A DNA stretch of 64,000 nt from Litoreibacter meonggei (GTDB lineage: Bacteria > Pseudomonadota > Alphaproteobacteria > Rhodobacterales > Rhodobacteraceae), in the NCBI RefSeq assembly GCF_003663885.1, contig NZ_RCCE01000003.1:124001-188000 (forward strand), read 5' to 3'. Position 1 is the first letter of the stretch. Every line of letters starts with the position of its first letter. The translations under genes were made by a program, and so were the position numbers. Below the pieces are notes generated by a model. It saw nothing but the letters and a program-made list of their open reading frames with translations, was not told the DNA's origin and searched no databases. Below are positions 18,043 through 27,896 of this stretch, in pieces.

Positions 18043-18863
18043 GGCTCCACCTTCCTAAATGCCAATGCCGCCAGCACCAGCGAGACCAGCGGCCAGATCA
18101 GGATCGACAGCAGCGACTGCCACAGCGGGATCGCCGCCGCCGCCCCCGCCACGCCGGACGCCGCTGCGGTGGCTTGCGAGGCGGTCAGGTTGAACAGCCG
18201 GAACGCGTCGGCGGGGTTGGCGAGCAGCGCTGCGGGGAACACGTCCGTGGTGAAAAAGCCGCCATCATCGGCCACCACGGCGGCCAGCAGGCCCAGATCG
18301 TAGAGCACGACCAGCCCGAGCCACAGCCCGATTGCCAGACCGGCGGCGCCGGACACACGCCGCGCCAGCGAAGACAAAGCGTAGCCGATGCCAATAAACG
18401 TCGCGCCCAGCAGCACGGAAGTCCATGTCAGCCGCCACAAAGCACCCAGACCCGAAACCGCCGCCGGATCGGCAGCAATGGTGATCGCCGCCGCCACGCC
18501 ATAGCCCGCGACGATGGCCACGATCAAGATCGCCGTGTGCGCCAGCAGCTTGCCTGCCAGCACTTCCCAGCGGGCGACGGGGTAGGTCAGCAGCAAGGGC
18601 AACGTGCCGCGTTCCACCTCGCCCGCGACGGCTTCAAACGACATGAGCAACGCCACCAAGGGCACCAGATAAACCGACAGCGAGGTCAGCGAGGCGACCA
18701 CGACCGACAGCCGGTCCGCCCCAAGCGCACCCGTGGGCGCGGAGCCTGCGGCGGACAAAACCAGCGAGAACACTACCATCAGCGCCACGGCGATCAGCAC
18801 CCAGCGGTTGCGCCGCGCGATATGCGCCTCGGTGACGGCGGTGGCAAGGATGCGGGCGATCAT
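18039..18863 (-). CDS. nosY: NosY, ABC transporter permease for nitrous oxide reductase maturation
   Basis: A 274-residue inner-membrane protein with about six hydrophobic segments, the permease partner of NosF. Together with periplasmic NosD it forms the NosDFY complex needed to build the CuZ centre. Conserved ABC-2 stretches are FEAVAGEVERGTLPLLLTYP and YPVARWEVLAGK. The ATG at 18863 overlaps the nosF stop as ATGA; the longer open frame upstream re-reads nosF. Confidence 0.92.
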   Translation of the reverse strand: MIARILATAVTEAHIARRNRWVLIAVALMVVFSLVLSAAGSAPTGALGADRLSVVVASLTSLSVYLVPLVALLMSFEAVAGEVERGTLPLLLTYPVARWEVLAGKLLAHTAILIVAIVAGYGVAAAITIAADPAAVSGLGALWRLTWTSVLLGATFIGIGYALSSLARRVSGAAGLAIGLWLGLVVLYDLGLLAAVVADDGGFFTTDVFPAALLANPADAFRLFNLTASQATAAASGVAGAAAAIPLWQSLLSILIWPLVSLVLAALAFRKVEP

Positions 18864-19750
18864 TGGCCGTCCCTCCGGCTGAAATGGCTGTAGATGTCTT
18901 CGAGCGACGGCGGAATGACCTCCAGATCCGCGACCTTTTCCTGCATCGCGGAGATACGTGCCAGCGTCGCCAGCTTGTCCTCCTGCGTGCAACTCAGATG
19001 CAGCCCGCCATTCAGGCGGATGGCATCGGGCAAGGCTGACATGATGTCCGTGACATAACCGTTGAGCGCGGTGATCTGCATCGATACCGGAAGCGCCGCC
19101 TCGCGCCGCAACTCTGGCAAACTGCCCTCAGCCACCATCCGTCCGCCAGACAGGATCAGCAGGCGGTCGGTGCGGGCCTCCACCTCGGTCAATGCGTGGC
19201 TGGACAGCAGGATCGACGCGCCATCGGCGGCCAAGCCGTCAAGCAGTTCGTAGAAGTCGCGGCGGGACACGGGGTCAAGGCCGCTGGTCGGCTCGTCCAG
19301 CACCAAAAGGCGCGGATGCCCGATCAGCGCCTGCGCCAGCCCCACCCGCTGCCGCATGCCCTTGGAGTAGGTGCCGATGCGCCGCTTGGCAGCATGGCCC
19401 AGCCCGACGCGATCCAGAAGCTCCATCGCGCCGGACACAGGCTCGCCGCGCAAGCGCATGTAATAGGTGATCTGCTCCAGACCCGTCAGGGCCGAATGGA
19501 ACGCCGCGTTTTCCGGCAGGTAGGCCACTTGGCTGCGCGCCTTGCCCGGCGCCGCGCCGCAAACGGTGATCTCGCCACCATCCGGCGCGATCAGGCCAAG
19601 GATCACCTTCATCAGCGTTGACTTCCCCGCGCCGTTATGGCCCAGCAGCGCCACACGCTCGCCCGGCTCCACGGCGAGCGACACGTCGGACAGGGCTTTT
19701 ACCCCGCCAAACGCCTTAGTGAGATGCGAGATCGTTAGCGTCGAAGTCAT
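18860..19750 (-). CDS. nosF: NosF, ABC transporter ATPase for nitrous oxide reductase maturation
   Basis: A 296-residue ATPase with Walker A GHNGAGKST, signature YSKGMRQRVGLAQAL, Walker B LLVLDEPTSGLD and the switch His in LLSSHALTEVE. It powers the NosDFY complex. Its start lies 35 bases inside the 3' end of nosD, and its stop overlaps nosY, so translation of D, F and Y is coupled. Confidence 0.95.
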   Translation of the reverse strand: MTSTLTISHLTKAFGGVKALSDVSLAVEPGERVALLGHNGAGKSTLMKVILGLIAPDGGEITVCGAAPGKARSQVAYLPENAAFHSALTGLEQITYYMRLRGEPVSGAMELLDRVGLGHAAKRRIGTYSKGMRQRVGLAQALIGHPRLLVLDEPTSGLDPVSRRDFYELLDGLAADGASILLSSHALTEVEARTDRLLILSGGRMVAEGSLPELRREAALPVSMQITALNGYVTDIMSALPDAIRLNGGLHLSCTQEDKLATLARISAMQEKVADLEVIPPSLEDIYSHFSRRDGQ

Positions 19751-21047
19751 CTAGGTCACTTTCTTTCCGCCGCGCGGCCGCGTCGGCCTCCATCGCGGTG
19801 TATTCGGGTGAAACGGTTATGGTCGGTGCCGCCATCAGCGGTGCGCTATCGACCACGCCGCCGGGCAGCGTGGCGGGGAAGCTGGACTGCGCCCAGCGGA
19901 TCAGTTGTACGGCAGGCGCGCCGGTCAGCAAAGACGCAGCGGGTTGCGACCACAGGATATGATCCATCAGGTCATTGGGGCGGAACGGGCTGTCGGCGAT
20001 GCCGTCGCCGCCAAGGTCGAAACCGGGGTGGTCGGACCAATAGTTGCCACGCCCCTCAAAGCTCCATTCGATGTCACGGGTGCCCACGTATTTCACCTGC
20101 GTGCGGTTGCCGATGAAGGCGTTTCCGGTCAGCACATTGCGCTCCGAACCTGCGGTGAAATGTATGCCGATATTGCAGCCCTCGAAACGGTTGTCATAGA
20201 TCAGGTTCTTGTGCGCGTTGTAGATAAACGTGCAGCGATCCGCCCCGCCGCGCACCAGATTGCCCGACACGTCGGCGTTGTTGGCGTAGTTCAGCATGAC
20301 CCCGTGGCTAATGTCGGACAGGCTGAGGTTATTCTTCAAAACGACCTTGTTGGAGAACATGATCGCATAGCCCAGATGGTTGCCGATGGATACGTTGCCC
20401 GACACCTCGGAATCGTTGGTATACATGTAGTGCACCGCAAAACGCAGGTCGCGGAACAGGTTGTTGCGGTAGGTGCCCTTGCGCGAGGTGTTGGAGAATA
20501 TCCCGTCGCGGCCCCAGCGGACGGTGTTGCCCTCGACCAGCGTGCCGGGAGAGTTCCACACATAGATGCCGTTGCCGCGGTCGTTCATGCGAAATTGCTG
20601 AGTACCTTCGATCACGTTGCCGCGCACCTGCGCGTCATGGCCGCCATGCACGTCGACGCCGTGCAGATTGCCCAGCACGCGGTTGTTTTCCACCAGCGCG
20701 CGGTCGGCCTTCTTCAAAATCTTGATGCCCGCGTCAAGGTTCTGGCTGTCCAGCCCCGAGCCTGTAACGGTCACGCCGGTCACGGACACATCCGGTGCGT
20801 CGATGGTCACCACGGTGCCCTGCCCCGTGCCGTCAATGATCGCGTCATGGGTGCCGGTGATGGTCAGCGGGCGGTCGATGGTGACGGGGCCGGCGTAAAC
20901 ACCGGCTGAAAGGGTCAGCACATCGCCGGGATTGGCCCCGGCGATGGCTTTTGCAAGCGTCCCCTGCCCCGCAGGCACGCTGACCTGCGCGGCCCAAAGG
21001 GGCAGCGCGACCAGCAGTGACAAAACAAAGAGCAGGGACCGCATCAT
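19716..21047 (-). CDS. nosD: NosD, periplasmic beta-helix protein for nitrous oxide reductase maturation
   Basis: A 443-residue exported protein: signal peptide RSLLFVLSLLVALPLWAA, then a long right-handed beta-helix of CASH type with repeated short strands (GVDVHGGHDAQVRGNVIEG, HLGYAIMFSNKVVLKNNLS). NosD accepts copper from NosL and passes it to NosZ. Start chosen at 21047 just after the nosZ stop; the frame open further upstream only re-reads nosZ. Length is normal. Confidence 0.93.
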   Translation of the reverse strand: MMRSLLFVLSLLVALPLWAAQVSVPAGQGTLAKAIAGANPGDVLTLSAGVYAGPVTIDRPLTITGTHDAIIDGTGQGTVVTIDAPDVSVTGVTVTGSGLDSQNLDAGIKILKKADRALVENNRVLGNLHGVDVHGGHDAQVRGNVIEGTQQFRMNDRGNGIYVWNSPGTLVEGNTVRWGRDGIFSNTSRKGTYRNNLFRDLRFAVHYMYTNDSEVSGNVSIGNHLGYAIMFSNKVVLKNNLSLSDISHGVMLNYANNADVSGNLVRGGADRCTFIYNAHKNLIYDNRFEGCNIGIHFTAGSERNVLTGNAFIGNRTQVKYVGTRDIEWSFEGRGNYWSDHPGFDLGGDGIADSPFRPNDLMDHILWSQPAASLLTGAPAVQLIRWAQSSFPATLPGGVVDSAPLMAAPTITVSPEYTAMEADAAARRKESDLDDFDANDLASH

Positions 21048-21051
21048 GGCT

Positions 21052-22989
21052 TTAGGTTGCCTTTGGCTCAACGAACATCCGGCCGCGCATCTCCATGTGG
21101 AGCGCGTGGCAGAACCACTGGCAATAGTACCAGAAAACACCGGGCTGGGCTGCCACAAAGGTGACCGAGGAGGTTGCTTGCGCCCCGACTTCCATTGCAA
21201 CACCGTGATTGCCCATGGTGAAGCCGTGGGTCAGATCGTCGATGTCATCAAGGTTGGTGACATAGACCGTCACCTCGTTGCCTTGCTGTACGGTAAACGA
21301 CTCCAGCGAGAAGTTCGGCGCTTGGCTCGACATGTAGACGCGCACCTTGTTGCCATCACGGATGATAGTGTCCTGATAGTCATCCAGATCAACGCCATCT
21401 GCCTCGGCTTGTGCGCGGGCATCTGCCCACATCGGGTCATTGCGATCCCAAACCGATTTCGGGTTCACCTTGGACGGGTCAACGATGATCGAATCGTGCG
21501 GCTCGGCAAAAGTCGGGCCGTCATGGATCAAGGTCATCTCGTCGCCATCAATGGCAAAGAGCTGCTCGTTCTCCGGCTTCAGCGGACCAACATTCAAGAA
21601 CCTGTCTTTCGAGAACTTGTTCATCGTCAGATAGTACTTGTCGTTCGCCTCCAGAGTTTCCCCCATCACGGTCGAGTTGTGGCCGGGCTGATAGTGCACG
21701 TCCTTCTTGGTGCGGATCGGGTCAACGTCTTCGCCGTTATACAGCTTGATCGCGTCTTCGATGTTCCATTTCACAACCTGGCTATCAAGGAACAAGGTGG
21801 TGTATGCGCCGCCCTTGCCGTCGAAGCAGGTGTGAAGCGGGCCAAGACCCAATTCAGGCTCTGCCACGACAACGCTGCGTGGATCGGCGCCGTCGTTGAA
21901 GACAGCATCCAGTTTGCGCACGTCGATCACCGACACGGTGGGCGACAGCTTGCCCGCGATGCAAAGGTGGATCTTGTCGGGGGCCATGTTGCAGCCGTGC
22001 GGGTTGTTCGGGATCGGGATGTAGCGGGTGTATTTGTTGCTCGTACCCTTACGCCCGTCCAGTACCTTGACGCCGTTCAACTCTTGGAAATCGCCAGCCT
22101 CGATGCCTTTTTCGATTTCCTTGATGTTGAAGACGACGACATGGTCCATGTCGGCCTCTGTCATCTCGGGCAGGGTCATGCCCATTTCCGAGTTATACGA
22201 GGTCGAGAACGCGTATTTGCCCTCATAGTCGCAATCGGTGTTGTCGAGGTTACCCGTTACCATCACCTGCCATGCAACCGTCATTTCGTCGGCATTCACG
22301 GCGGTGTAGAAGTTTACGTACTTCTCTGGCTCATCCAGAATCTGGCCATCATTGACCATCGGTACTTCGTCTTCACCGTTACAGAAGACGTAGTTCGTGC
22401 GTGGCCATTTTTGTGGACGCAGACCGTGGATTGCCTTGGCGTTCGGGATCTCGATGATCTTGTCGCACTTCATCACGTCACAGCGCACGCGGGCAACGCG
22501 GGTGTTGGCCTTGTCGTTCATGAACAGGAAGCGGCCGTCATATGTGCCTTCGGTGAAGGACATGTGCGGGTGGTGCAAATCGCCGTTTGGCGGGAACTCG
22601 TGGCCGTTAGCCGCCAGATATTCCTTGGTTTTGGGCAGCAGACCCTCGGTCAGGATCTTCTTGGATTCATTGGTGATGCCCCAGCCCGTCGCCGAGCAGG
22701 TGTTGAACACGGGGACCCGCATCAGTTCGCGCATGGATGGAACGCCCAGAATACGCATCTCACCGGCTTGGCCCGAGGACCAGAACCCGTAGAATTCATC
22801 AAGCTGGCCCGGGCCAACTTCGGCACCAGCCGCCGCGCGGGCGCTAGTGGCTGTGGCCATCGTGGCCGCCGTAACAGCGCCGCCGGCCAACATGGCACGA
22901 CCGCCGAATGCCCCTGCGAGCGCTGCGCCTCCGGCCGTGGCGCCTAGCAGGCCACGACGGGTAATTGGCAGTTTCTTATCCTCAGACAT
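21052..22989 (-). CDS. nosZ: Nitrous oxide reductase, clade I (Tat-exported)
   Basis: A 645-residue periplasmic enzyme that reduces N2O to N2. A long twin-arginine signal ([17 protein letters not shown]) marks it as clade I. The seven-bladed propeller carries the CuZ histidines in [33 protein letters not shown] and [10 protein letters not shown]. The C-terminal cupredoxin domain has the CuA motif [12 protein letters not shown] (Cys623, Cys627, His631, Met634). No truncation is visible. It lies 13 bases after nosR and just before nosD; an intact cluster implies the host can respire N2O. Confidence 0.98.
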   Translation of the reverse strand: MSEDKKLPITRRGLLGATAGGAALAGAFGGRAMLAGGAVTAATMATATSARAAAGAEVGPGQLDEFYGFWSSGQAGEMRILGVPSMRELMRVPVFNTCSATGWGITNESKKILTEGLLPKTKEYLAANGHEFPPNGDLHHPHMSFTEGTYDGRFLFMNDKANTRVARVRCDVMKCDKIIEIPNAKAIHGLRPQKWPRTNYVFCNGEDEVPMVNDGQILDEPEKYVNFYTAVNADEMTVAWQVMVTGNLDNTDCDYEGKYAFSTSYNSEMGMTLPEMTEADMDHVVVFNIKEIEKGIEAGDFQELNGVKVLDGRKGTSNKYTRYIPIPNNPHGCNMAPDKIHLCIAGKLSPTVSVIDVRKLDAVFNDGADPRSVVVAEPELGLGPLHTCFDGKGGAYTTLFLDSQVVKWNIEDAIKLYNGEDVDPIRTKKDVHYQPGHNSTVMGETLEANDKYYLTMNKFSKDRFLNVGPLKPENEQLFAIDGDEMTLIHDGPTFAEPHDSIIVDPSKVNPKSVWDRNDPMWADARAQAEADGVDLDDYQDTIIRDGNKVRVYMSSQAPNFSLESFTVQQGNEVTVYVTNLDDIDDLTHGFTMGNHGVAMEVGAQATSSVTFVAAQPGVFWYYCQWFCHALHMEMRGRMFVEPKAT

Positions 22990-23002
22990 AACTGATCCTT
23001 TC

Positions 23003-25207
23003 TCAGTTGGTTACTTGTGATTTGGTTTGGTTCGGGTGTCCCAGATTGGCGCGCGACAGGTCTGGCGCGGCGCCAACTTTCTCGCGGCGTTTCACCTTTT
23101 TGATGACGACGGGACAGGTGGTTTTGGACTGGTAGAGCACTTGGCAATGCAGGCAGTTGATGCATTCGTTCGGGTTGATTTCTCCCGTCGGATGGATCGA
23201 TTGCACCGGACACTGATTGGCGCAGGTCTGGCACGGATTGCCGCACTCGTGATACCGCTTGAGCCAGTCGAACATCCGCAGCCGCGCCGGGATGGCCAGT
23301 GCCGCGCCCAGCGGGCAGAGGTAGCGGCAGAAGAACCGCTCCACGAACAAGCCCGCAATCAGCAGGGCGGCGACATAAGCCACAAACGGCCATGCGCGCA
23401 CAAAGTTCAGGATGATGGCGGTCTTGAACGGCTCCACCTCGGCCAGACGCTCGGCTTGCTCGATGCTGGTCAGCGACACGCCAAAGAGGCCAAGGAAGAT
23501 CATGTATTTCAGCGGCCACAGGCGTTCATGCAGACCCCAAGGCAGCGTCCATTGCGGGATGCGCAGCTTGCGGGCCACTTGGTTCAGCAACTCCTGTAAC
23601 GCGCCAAACGGGCAGAGCCAGCCGCAATAGGCACCACGGCCCCAGAACAGCAAGGCAGCGGCCACGGCGAACCACAGAATGAACGTCAGCGGGTCAAGTA
23701 GGAACGCCTGCCAGCTGAAGCCCGAGACGAGCGAGCCAAACAATGCCATCAGATTAACGACGGACAGTTGCGCGTTGGCGAACCAGCCCAGATAGACCAG
23801 CGTGACGGTCAGGAAGCCCATTCGGAACCAGTAGAAGCCGCGTTCGTTGCGGGTGACCAAGCCTTGGAAGAAGAAGACACCCGTCAAGATCGTTAGCATG
23901 ATGCCAAGCACCACAATTTCAACCTGTTTGCCCGCCCATATCCGTTTCCAAAGCGCCTGATGAGCGTCGGCCTCGGACTGGGTCGTGACCTGCGCGACCT
24001 CAGCCGGCACGTCCGGCGCAGGGGGCGGTGCGATGGTGCGAATGTATTTCTCCGGCAGCTCGTAGCCCAGATCGAAGGTGGTAAAGACCTTCTCAATGGC
24101 ACCGACCTCGCGCTGCACCAGAAGCTGAATGCGGAAGGGTTGGGTTGGATCGAACCCGCTATCAGCGGGAATTTTGAACAGGTCGGCCTCGTTGAAGACC
24201 GGCGCACCGTCGGCTTCGATGGTGTTGATGCGCTTGTGCATCCGGTCACGGAACCGCACCGACACGTCGTCCTGAATAAGCACGATACGGTCGAAGATGC
24301 CGCCGCGCACATAGCCTGACCCCTTGAAGGAATAGAGCCCGCGCCCGACGATGGCGACGGCATGATCACCCTCCTCCAGCCAGTCTTGAATATTTGCTGC
24401 AACGGCGTCGCCCAGTAATGCGCGCCCGATGGCAGGGTGCGACACAAGGGCGGCCTGCATCTCGATAAACGTGGTTTCCGGCGCTTCGGTCAGGGCACGT
24501 TTGCCCGCACGCTCGTCTTCCATCGCGGCGAAGGCGGCGTTGACCTGCCCCACGTCCAGCGACAGGCGGCGCAATGTACCGTCGCCCTCAAGCGTCATCC
24601 AGTCAGTGGCGGCTTCTGCATCCGGGTTGATTTCGAACTGCGGGCCAGTGCCAGCCTCTTCTACCGCCAGCCCGCCCAGACCAAGCTCACGGGCAACTTT
24701 CAAACCCGCTCGAATAATGGAATCGTCGATCACCATGATCGTTACGGTCGCGCCCGAAATGATGTCGAGCTTGTGTGCGGAACCACCGGACTCTGCCTCG
24801 GCTACAAGGTCGAGGCCACGGTAGTTTGCCACCAATGCCTTCACCTTCTTGTCGGGGATGCCGATCAGAACAATCGGCTCGGAGTGTTTGACCAGTTCCA
24901 CCCCAATAACCTGCGCCGCATCATCGACCGCGACCATTGTATGTATAGGCTTGCCTGAATAACCGGTGGTCGACACATAATCGGAGGTGACAAATGCCCA
25001 CCCAACGCGGTCGCCATTCTTTAGAACCTGAACCGCAGCGATATCAGGATGAGTTGCGCCAAAAGCGTCGGCCCCTTCGACCAACTCGCCTGCTTGGACA
25101 TCGGGCAAAAGCTTCGACAAAACCGACTCCGCTGCGGCTGGAAGCCCGCAAAGGAACGTCACTGTAACGAATGTCAGGATTTTCAGGAGGAAACGGAGGG
25201 TCGTCAT
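23003..25207 (-). CDS. nosR: NosR, flavin and iron-sulfur membrane protein for N2O respiration
   Basis: A 734-residue protein needed for nos expression and electron supply to NosZ. After a signal-like segment ([20 protein letters not shown]) comes a periplasmic FMN-binding domain with the flavin attachment region [14 protein letters not shown], then several membrane spans with two polyferredoxin-type Cys motifs ([16 protein letters not shown]) and two 4Fe-4S clusters near the C-terminus ([31 protein letters not shown]). Start at 25207 overlaps the nosC stop as ATGA. NosX is the likely enzyme that flavinylates it. Confidence 0.95.
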   Translation of the reverse strand: MTTLRFLLKILTFVTVTFLCGLPAAAESVLSKLLPDVQAGELVEGADAFGATHPDIAAVQVLKNGDRVGWAFVTSDYVSTTGYSGKPIHTMVAVDDAAQVIGVELVKHSEPIVLIGIPDKKVKALVANYRGLDLVAEAESGGSAHKLDIISGATVTIMVIDDSIIRAGLKVARELGLGGLAVEEAGTGPQFEINPDAEAATDWMTLEGDGTLRRLSLDVGQVNAAFAAMEDERAGKRALTEAPETTFIEMQAALVSHPAIGRALLGDAVAANIQDWLEEGDHAVAIVGRGLYSFKGSGYVRGGIFDRIVLIQDDVSVRFRDRMHKRINTIEADGAPVFNEADLFKIPADSGFDPTQPFRIQLLVQREVGAIEKVFTTFDLGYELPEKYIRTIAPPPAPDVPAEVAQVTTQSEADAHQALWKRIWAGKQVEIVVLGIMLTILTGVFFFQGLVTRNERGFYWFRMGFLTVTLVYLGWFANAQLSVVNLMALFGSLVSGFSWQAFLLDPLTFILWFAVAAALLFWGRGAYCGWLCPFGALQELLNQVARKLRIPQWTLPWGLHERLWPLKYMIFLGLFGVSLTSIEQAERLAEVEPFKTAIILNFVRAWPFVAYVAALLIAGLFVERFFCRYLCPLGAALAIPARLRMFDWLKRYHECGNPCQTCANQCPVQSIHPTGEINPNECINCLHCQVLYQSKTTCPVVIKKVKRREKVGAAPDLSRANLGHPNQTKSQVTN

Positions 25208-25668
25208 GCGGCGGCATCCTTGAGAGAAGGGTGCCCGTCGCTGCGCATCACAAGGCCGGTGATATCCTGATCCGTTTCGGTCAGGAGCGGCTTGGTAAGC
25301 AGTGTAGCAAGCACAACCGGAGGGCCGCGCAGCATAGGGCGGATATTTCTTTTTTGAAGTCGTAGACATTGAATACGAACGCGATCCACCGTCGTTTCCA
25401 ACGGCAAGAAGATCAGCTCAGAAGGCGATGACACGTTCGCTTGAAGCTCGGTTGACTGGCAACAGGTCAGGCAGTTGTTGCAGTCATTGGCAGGCTCAAC
25501 AGGGACTCCATCCGCGTCAACAGGCACCGTTTTCACAACGCCATTGGCGCAAATTTCCACATAAGAGGTCGCGTTCTGAGAACCCGCGTGACCCATGCCC
25601 AGTTGGCCATACAAAGTAACGCACACGACCAAAAATAGCCGGATCAATAGGAAGAACGGTTTATTCAT
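25204..25668 (-). CDS. nosC: NosC-like protein, first gene of the nos cluster
   Basis: A 154-residue protein with a hydrophobic N-terminus (FFLLIRLFLVVCVTLYGQLG) and a cysteine cluster CNNCLTCC near residues 63-70 that could bind a metal or cofactor. Paracoccus-type clusters begin with nosC, a gene of unknown function encoding a protein with closely spaced cysteines; position and motif support the same name here. It is coupled to nosR by an ATGA overlap. No Shine-Dalgarno sequence is visible before the ATG at 25668, so either the mRNA is leaderless or the true start is further in. Confidence 0.72.
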   Translation of the reverse strand: MNKPFFLLIRLFLVVCVTLYGQLGMGHAGSQNATSYVEICANGVVKTVPVDADGVPVEPANDCNNCLTCCQSTELQANVSSPSELIFLPLETTVDRVRIQCLRLQKRNIRPMLRGPPVVLATLLTKPLLTETDQDITGLVMRSDGHPSLKDAAA

Positions 25669-25702
25669 GGTTGCGATCTAGCAACGCGCTGATCGGAGTT
25701 CT

Positions 25703-25716
25703 TTGTGCTAAATCAA
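25703..25716 (-). promoter_or_regulatory. FNR/NnrR-type box upstream of nosC
   Basis: TTGTG-CTAA-ATCAA matches the FNR/NnrR pattern TTGAT-N4-ATCAA at eight of ten defined positions. Its centre lies exactly 41.5 bases upstream of the A of the nosC ATG, the standard class II activator distance if transcription starts at that A. Oxygen or nitric oxide control of nos genes by this family is well established; use of this site is inferred. Confidence 0.55.
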
Positions 25717-25792
25717 ATAACTCCGATTCATCTAGAACTCATGGTTCGCCGTATCGCGCCGCTTGTGCACGCATAGCGGACAGGCGTGACCT

Positions 25793-26605
25793 CTAGGTCT
25801 GATGCTTTTTCAAAATCGCAAAGATGCGATCAATGACCTTACGCACCTCGGGGACGAACCGGTCCTCGTGGTGTGTCACAAGCCACTGATCATGCTCTAG
25901 TTCATCAATGACGGGTGTGACTTGTTTGAGCGCGCCAAAGTGGCGACCAATGAATGTCGGCAACACAACGCGCGCCGTTCCGGTCAATGCCAGATCAAGT
26001 GCATTTCGGGGACTCGTGACCTCGATCGAGTCGCCCCCATCTATCATCTGGAGAACCCATTTCGCGGAGGGCGTAGACCCAATGACCCGCGCCCATGTTT
26101 TGACGTTCCCATCACGGGCATAGACCGCAAACTGAATGCGCGTGACCCTGCGCCCTGCCAGGCCCGGCCCCTCAGGACGCTGGTTTCGAATGCCTATCAG
26201 CGCTTCACGTCTACCGATATCGACCTGCTCATCCGCCGCAATAAATCTCAGACGTATCTGATCTTGGCTGATAATATCGGCCACGTGGTCACATAATAAA
26301 TGTGTCACCCACAGTCCGGCTGAGACCTTCACAACAGGCGTGTTCTGAACGGTAACAATCGGGAGAATTTGTTTCTCAAGCTCCTTAACCTTCGATAGCA
26401 ACGCGTGCCCGTCTTCAGTCAACTCGTAGCCTCGTGCCAGACGCCGGAACAAATCCAACCCTATGCGCCGTTCCAAGGACAGCATTCGTCGCCCCAATGT
26501 CGGCGGGCTCTTTCCTGATTGTGCGGCGGCTGCAGCCAACCCACCCTCGCGCGCCACTGCTAGAAATAGGCGCAGATCATCCCAATCGAAGTTCATTTCA
26601 TTCAT
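25793..26605 (-). CDS. LysR-family transcriptional regulator
   Basis: A LysR-type regulator of about 270 residues. The N-terminal winged helix is seen in DWDDLRLFLAVAREGGLAAAAAQSGKSPPTLGRRMLSLE, followed by a co-inducer domain. It is divergent from the aldo/keto reductase gene, the usual arrangement of a LysR regulator and its target. The frame stays open to 26665, but the helix-turn-helix begins right after Met codons at 26605 and 26596 and a palindrome lies at 26605-26620, so I place the start at 26605; 26596 is equally possible. No strong ribosome site decides. Confidence 0.82.
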   Translation of the reverse strand: MNEMNFDWDDLRLFLAVAREGGLAAAAAQSGKSPPTLGRRMLSLERRIGLDLFRRLARGYELTEDGHALLSKVKELEKQILPIVTVQNTPVVKVSAGLWVTHLLCDHVADIISQDQIRLRFIAADEQVDIGRREALIGIRNQRPEGPGLAGRRVTRIQFAVYARDGNVKTWARVIGSTPSAKWVLQMIDGGDSIEVTSPRNALDLALTGTARVVLPTFIGRHFGALKQVTPVIDELEHDQWLVTHHEDRFVPEVRKVIDRIFAILKKHQT

Positions 26606-26620
26606 GTAACGATCATTACA
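26605..26620. promoter_or_regulatory. Candidate LysR operator
   Basis: TGTAACGATCATTACA is an imperfect palindrome (14 of 16 positions symmetric: TGTAA, GATC and TTACA). It lies between the lysR start region and the divergent reductase gene. LysR regulators bind interrupted palindromes of this general type. The match is from reading alone. Confidence 0.4.
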
Positions 26621-26686
26621 ATACGTTTCATTTTGTTGAAACCGCTTTGGTGCTTTCTTGGTCATGTAAAAATTTAGGAGAGCACA

Positions 26687-27676
26687 ATGAAATTTCTAGA
26701 TAGCGAAATTGTTCCCTTGGGTATGGGCTGCTGGCCAATTGGCGGGGCGATGTATTCTGGCGATCAGGCACTTGGCTACACCCAAACCGATGATGATGAA
26801 TCTATTCGCACCATTCACGCCGCACTCGATCACGGGATTACACTGTTCGACACTGCCGCTGCCTATGGGGCGGGACATTCCGATCGGTTGCTGGCCCGTG
26901 CTTTGCAAAAGAGACCTGACGCCAAGATCGTGTCAAAGATCGGGATCGCCATTGACGAAAAATCTAAGCAACTTACCTTCGGCGACACCAGCCCAGCAAG
27001 TGTTCTTCCGGCGATTGATCAGTGTCTGGCACGGTTAGAACGGGACAGCATTGATCTAATGCTACTCCATGACAATGCCCTGCCGGTCGCGCAAGCTGAA
27101 GTCGTATTTGACGAGATGGAAAAGGCCCGGCAAGCTGGCAAGATCCGCGCCTTTGGGTGGAGTACGGATTTTTCGACCAGTGCCGCAGCGGTCGCAAAGC
27201 GACCGGGGTTCGCAGCGGTCGAGCACGCCATGAATGTACTTGTCGATGCGCCGCGTATGCAGCGCGTTGTGCAGCAGAACGAGGCGATATCCCTTATCCG
27301 CTCGCCGTTGGCCATGGGGCTACTCAGTGGGAAATACGGGGCTGACAAGATCATTCCTGCAGGTGACATCCGGGCGAGCTCAAACTTGGTGGTTGAATAC
27401 TTCAAGGGCGCGCAGGCGAACCCTGACTTCCTTGAAATGCTTCACGCAGTGCGTGACTTGTTAACAATTGGTGGTCGTAGCCTGGTGCAAGGATCACTCG
27501 GCTGGATCTGGGCAAAGCGCGCAGCGAACATTCCAATTCCTGGGGCTCGCAATGTTGCGCAAATCGAGGGCATTGCCAAAGCACTTGAGTTTGGCCCGCT
27601 GCCGCAGGGCGCAATGACTCAAATCGAAGAGCTGATATCACGAGACACGGAAGGTGACGCCGATAAGGAACTATGA
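26687..27676 (+). CDS. Aldo/keto reductase
   Basis: A 329-residue NADPH-dependent reductase of the AKR fold. Visible are the N-terminal VPLGMGCWPIGG, the catalytic Asp/Tyr region LFDTAAAYGAGHSDRLLARAL, IDLMLLHDN, and the C-terminal cofactor site IPIPGARNVAQIEG. It should reduce aldehydes or ketones; the substrate is unknown. The ATG follows AGGAGAGC. It is divergent from the LysR gene, which probably controls it. Confidence 0.86.
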   Translation: MKFLDSEIVPLGMGCWPIGGAMYSGDQALGYTQTDDDESIRTIHAALDHGITLFDTAAAYGAGHSDRLLARALQKRPDAKIVSKIGIAIDEKSKQLTFGDTSPASVLPAIDQCLARLERDSIDLMLLHDNALPVAQAEVVFDEMEKARQAGKIRAFGWSTDFSTSAAAVAKRPGFAAVEHAMNVLVDAPRMQRVVQQNEAISLIRSPLAMGLLSGKYGADKIIPAGDIRASSNLVVEYFKGAQANPDFLEMLHAVRDLLTIGGRSLVQGSLGWIWAKRAANIPIPGARNVAQIEGIAKALEFGPLPQGAMTQIEELISRDTEGDADKEL

Positions 27677-27776
27677 TCCCGAGGCTAGAACAATAACTAG
27701 AGCGCCCTACTCACTTCGTGCGGTCTGCGTTCCACGTAAGGGGGTATGGCGCCCCCACAATAATAACAAACTTGGT

Positions 27777-27807
27777 TGAAACTTTTTAGCACCCCATTCC
27801 GTGACTA
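27777..27807 (+). promoter_or_regulatory. Candidate ECF promoter, copy 1
   Basis: TGAAAC (27777-27782) and CGTGACTA (27800-27807) are separated by 17 bases. The same two blocks with the same spacing occur at 28701-28731. A TGAAAC-like -35 and CGT-containing -10 are typical of ECF sigma factors, and an ECF gene lies 1.5 kb downstream. The start codon of the exported protein is about 90 bases on. Confidence 0.55.
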
Positions 27808-27896
27808 AGCATATGGGAGTGTGTTTATCTCGAGCGCATTGCGCTGCGAATGATCATGGCATTCCTTGTTTAAAGTGGATCAAACAGGGGAAGAAT

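Noticed and set aside
20932-22947. Long plus-strand open frame opposite nosZ (671 codons)
   Set aside because: It is the antisense shadow of nosZ: composition is His/Val-rich, no domain is visible, and the real gene has all catalytic motifs.
27735-27760. GC-rich hairpin (GGGGG...CCCCC) after the aldo/keto reductase gene as terminator
   Set aside because: Short stem and no T run; too weak to call.
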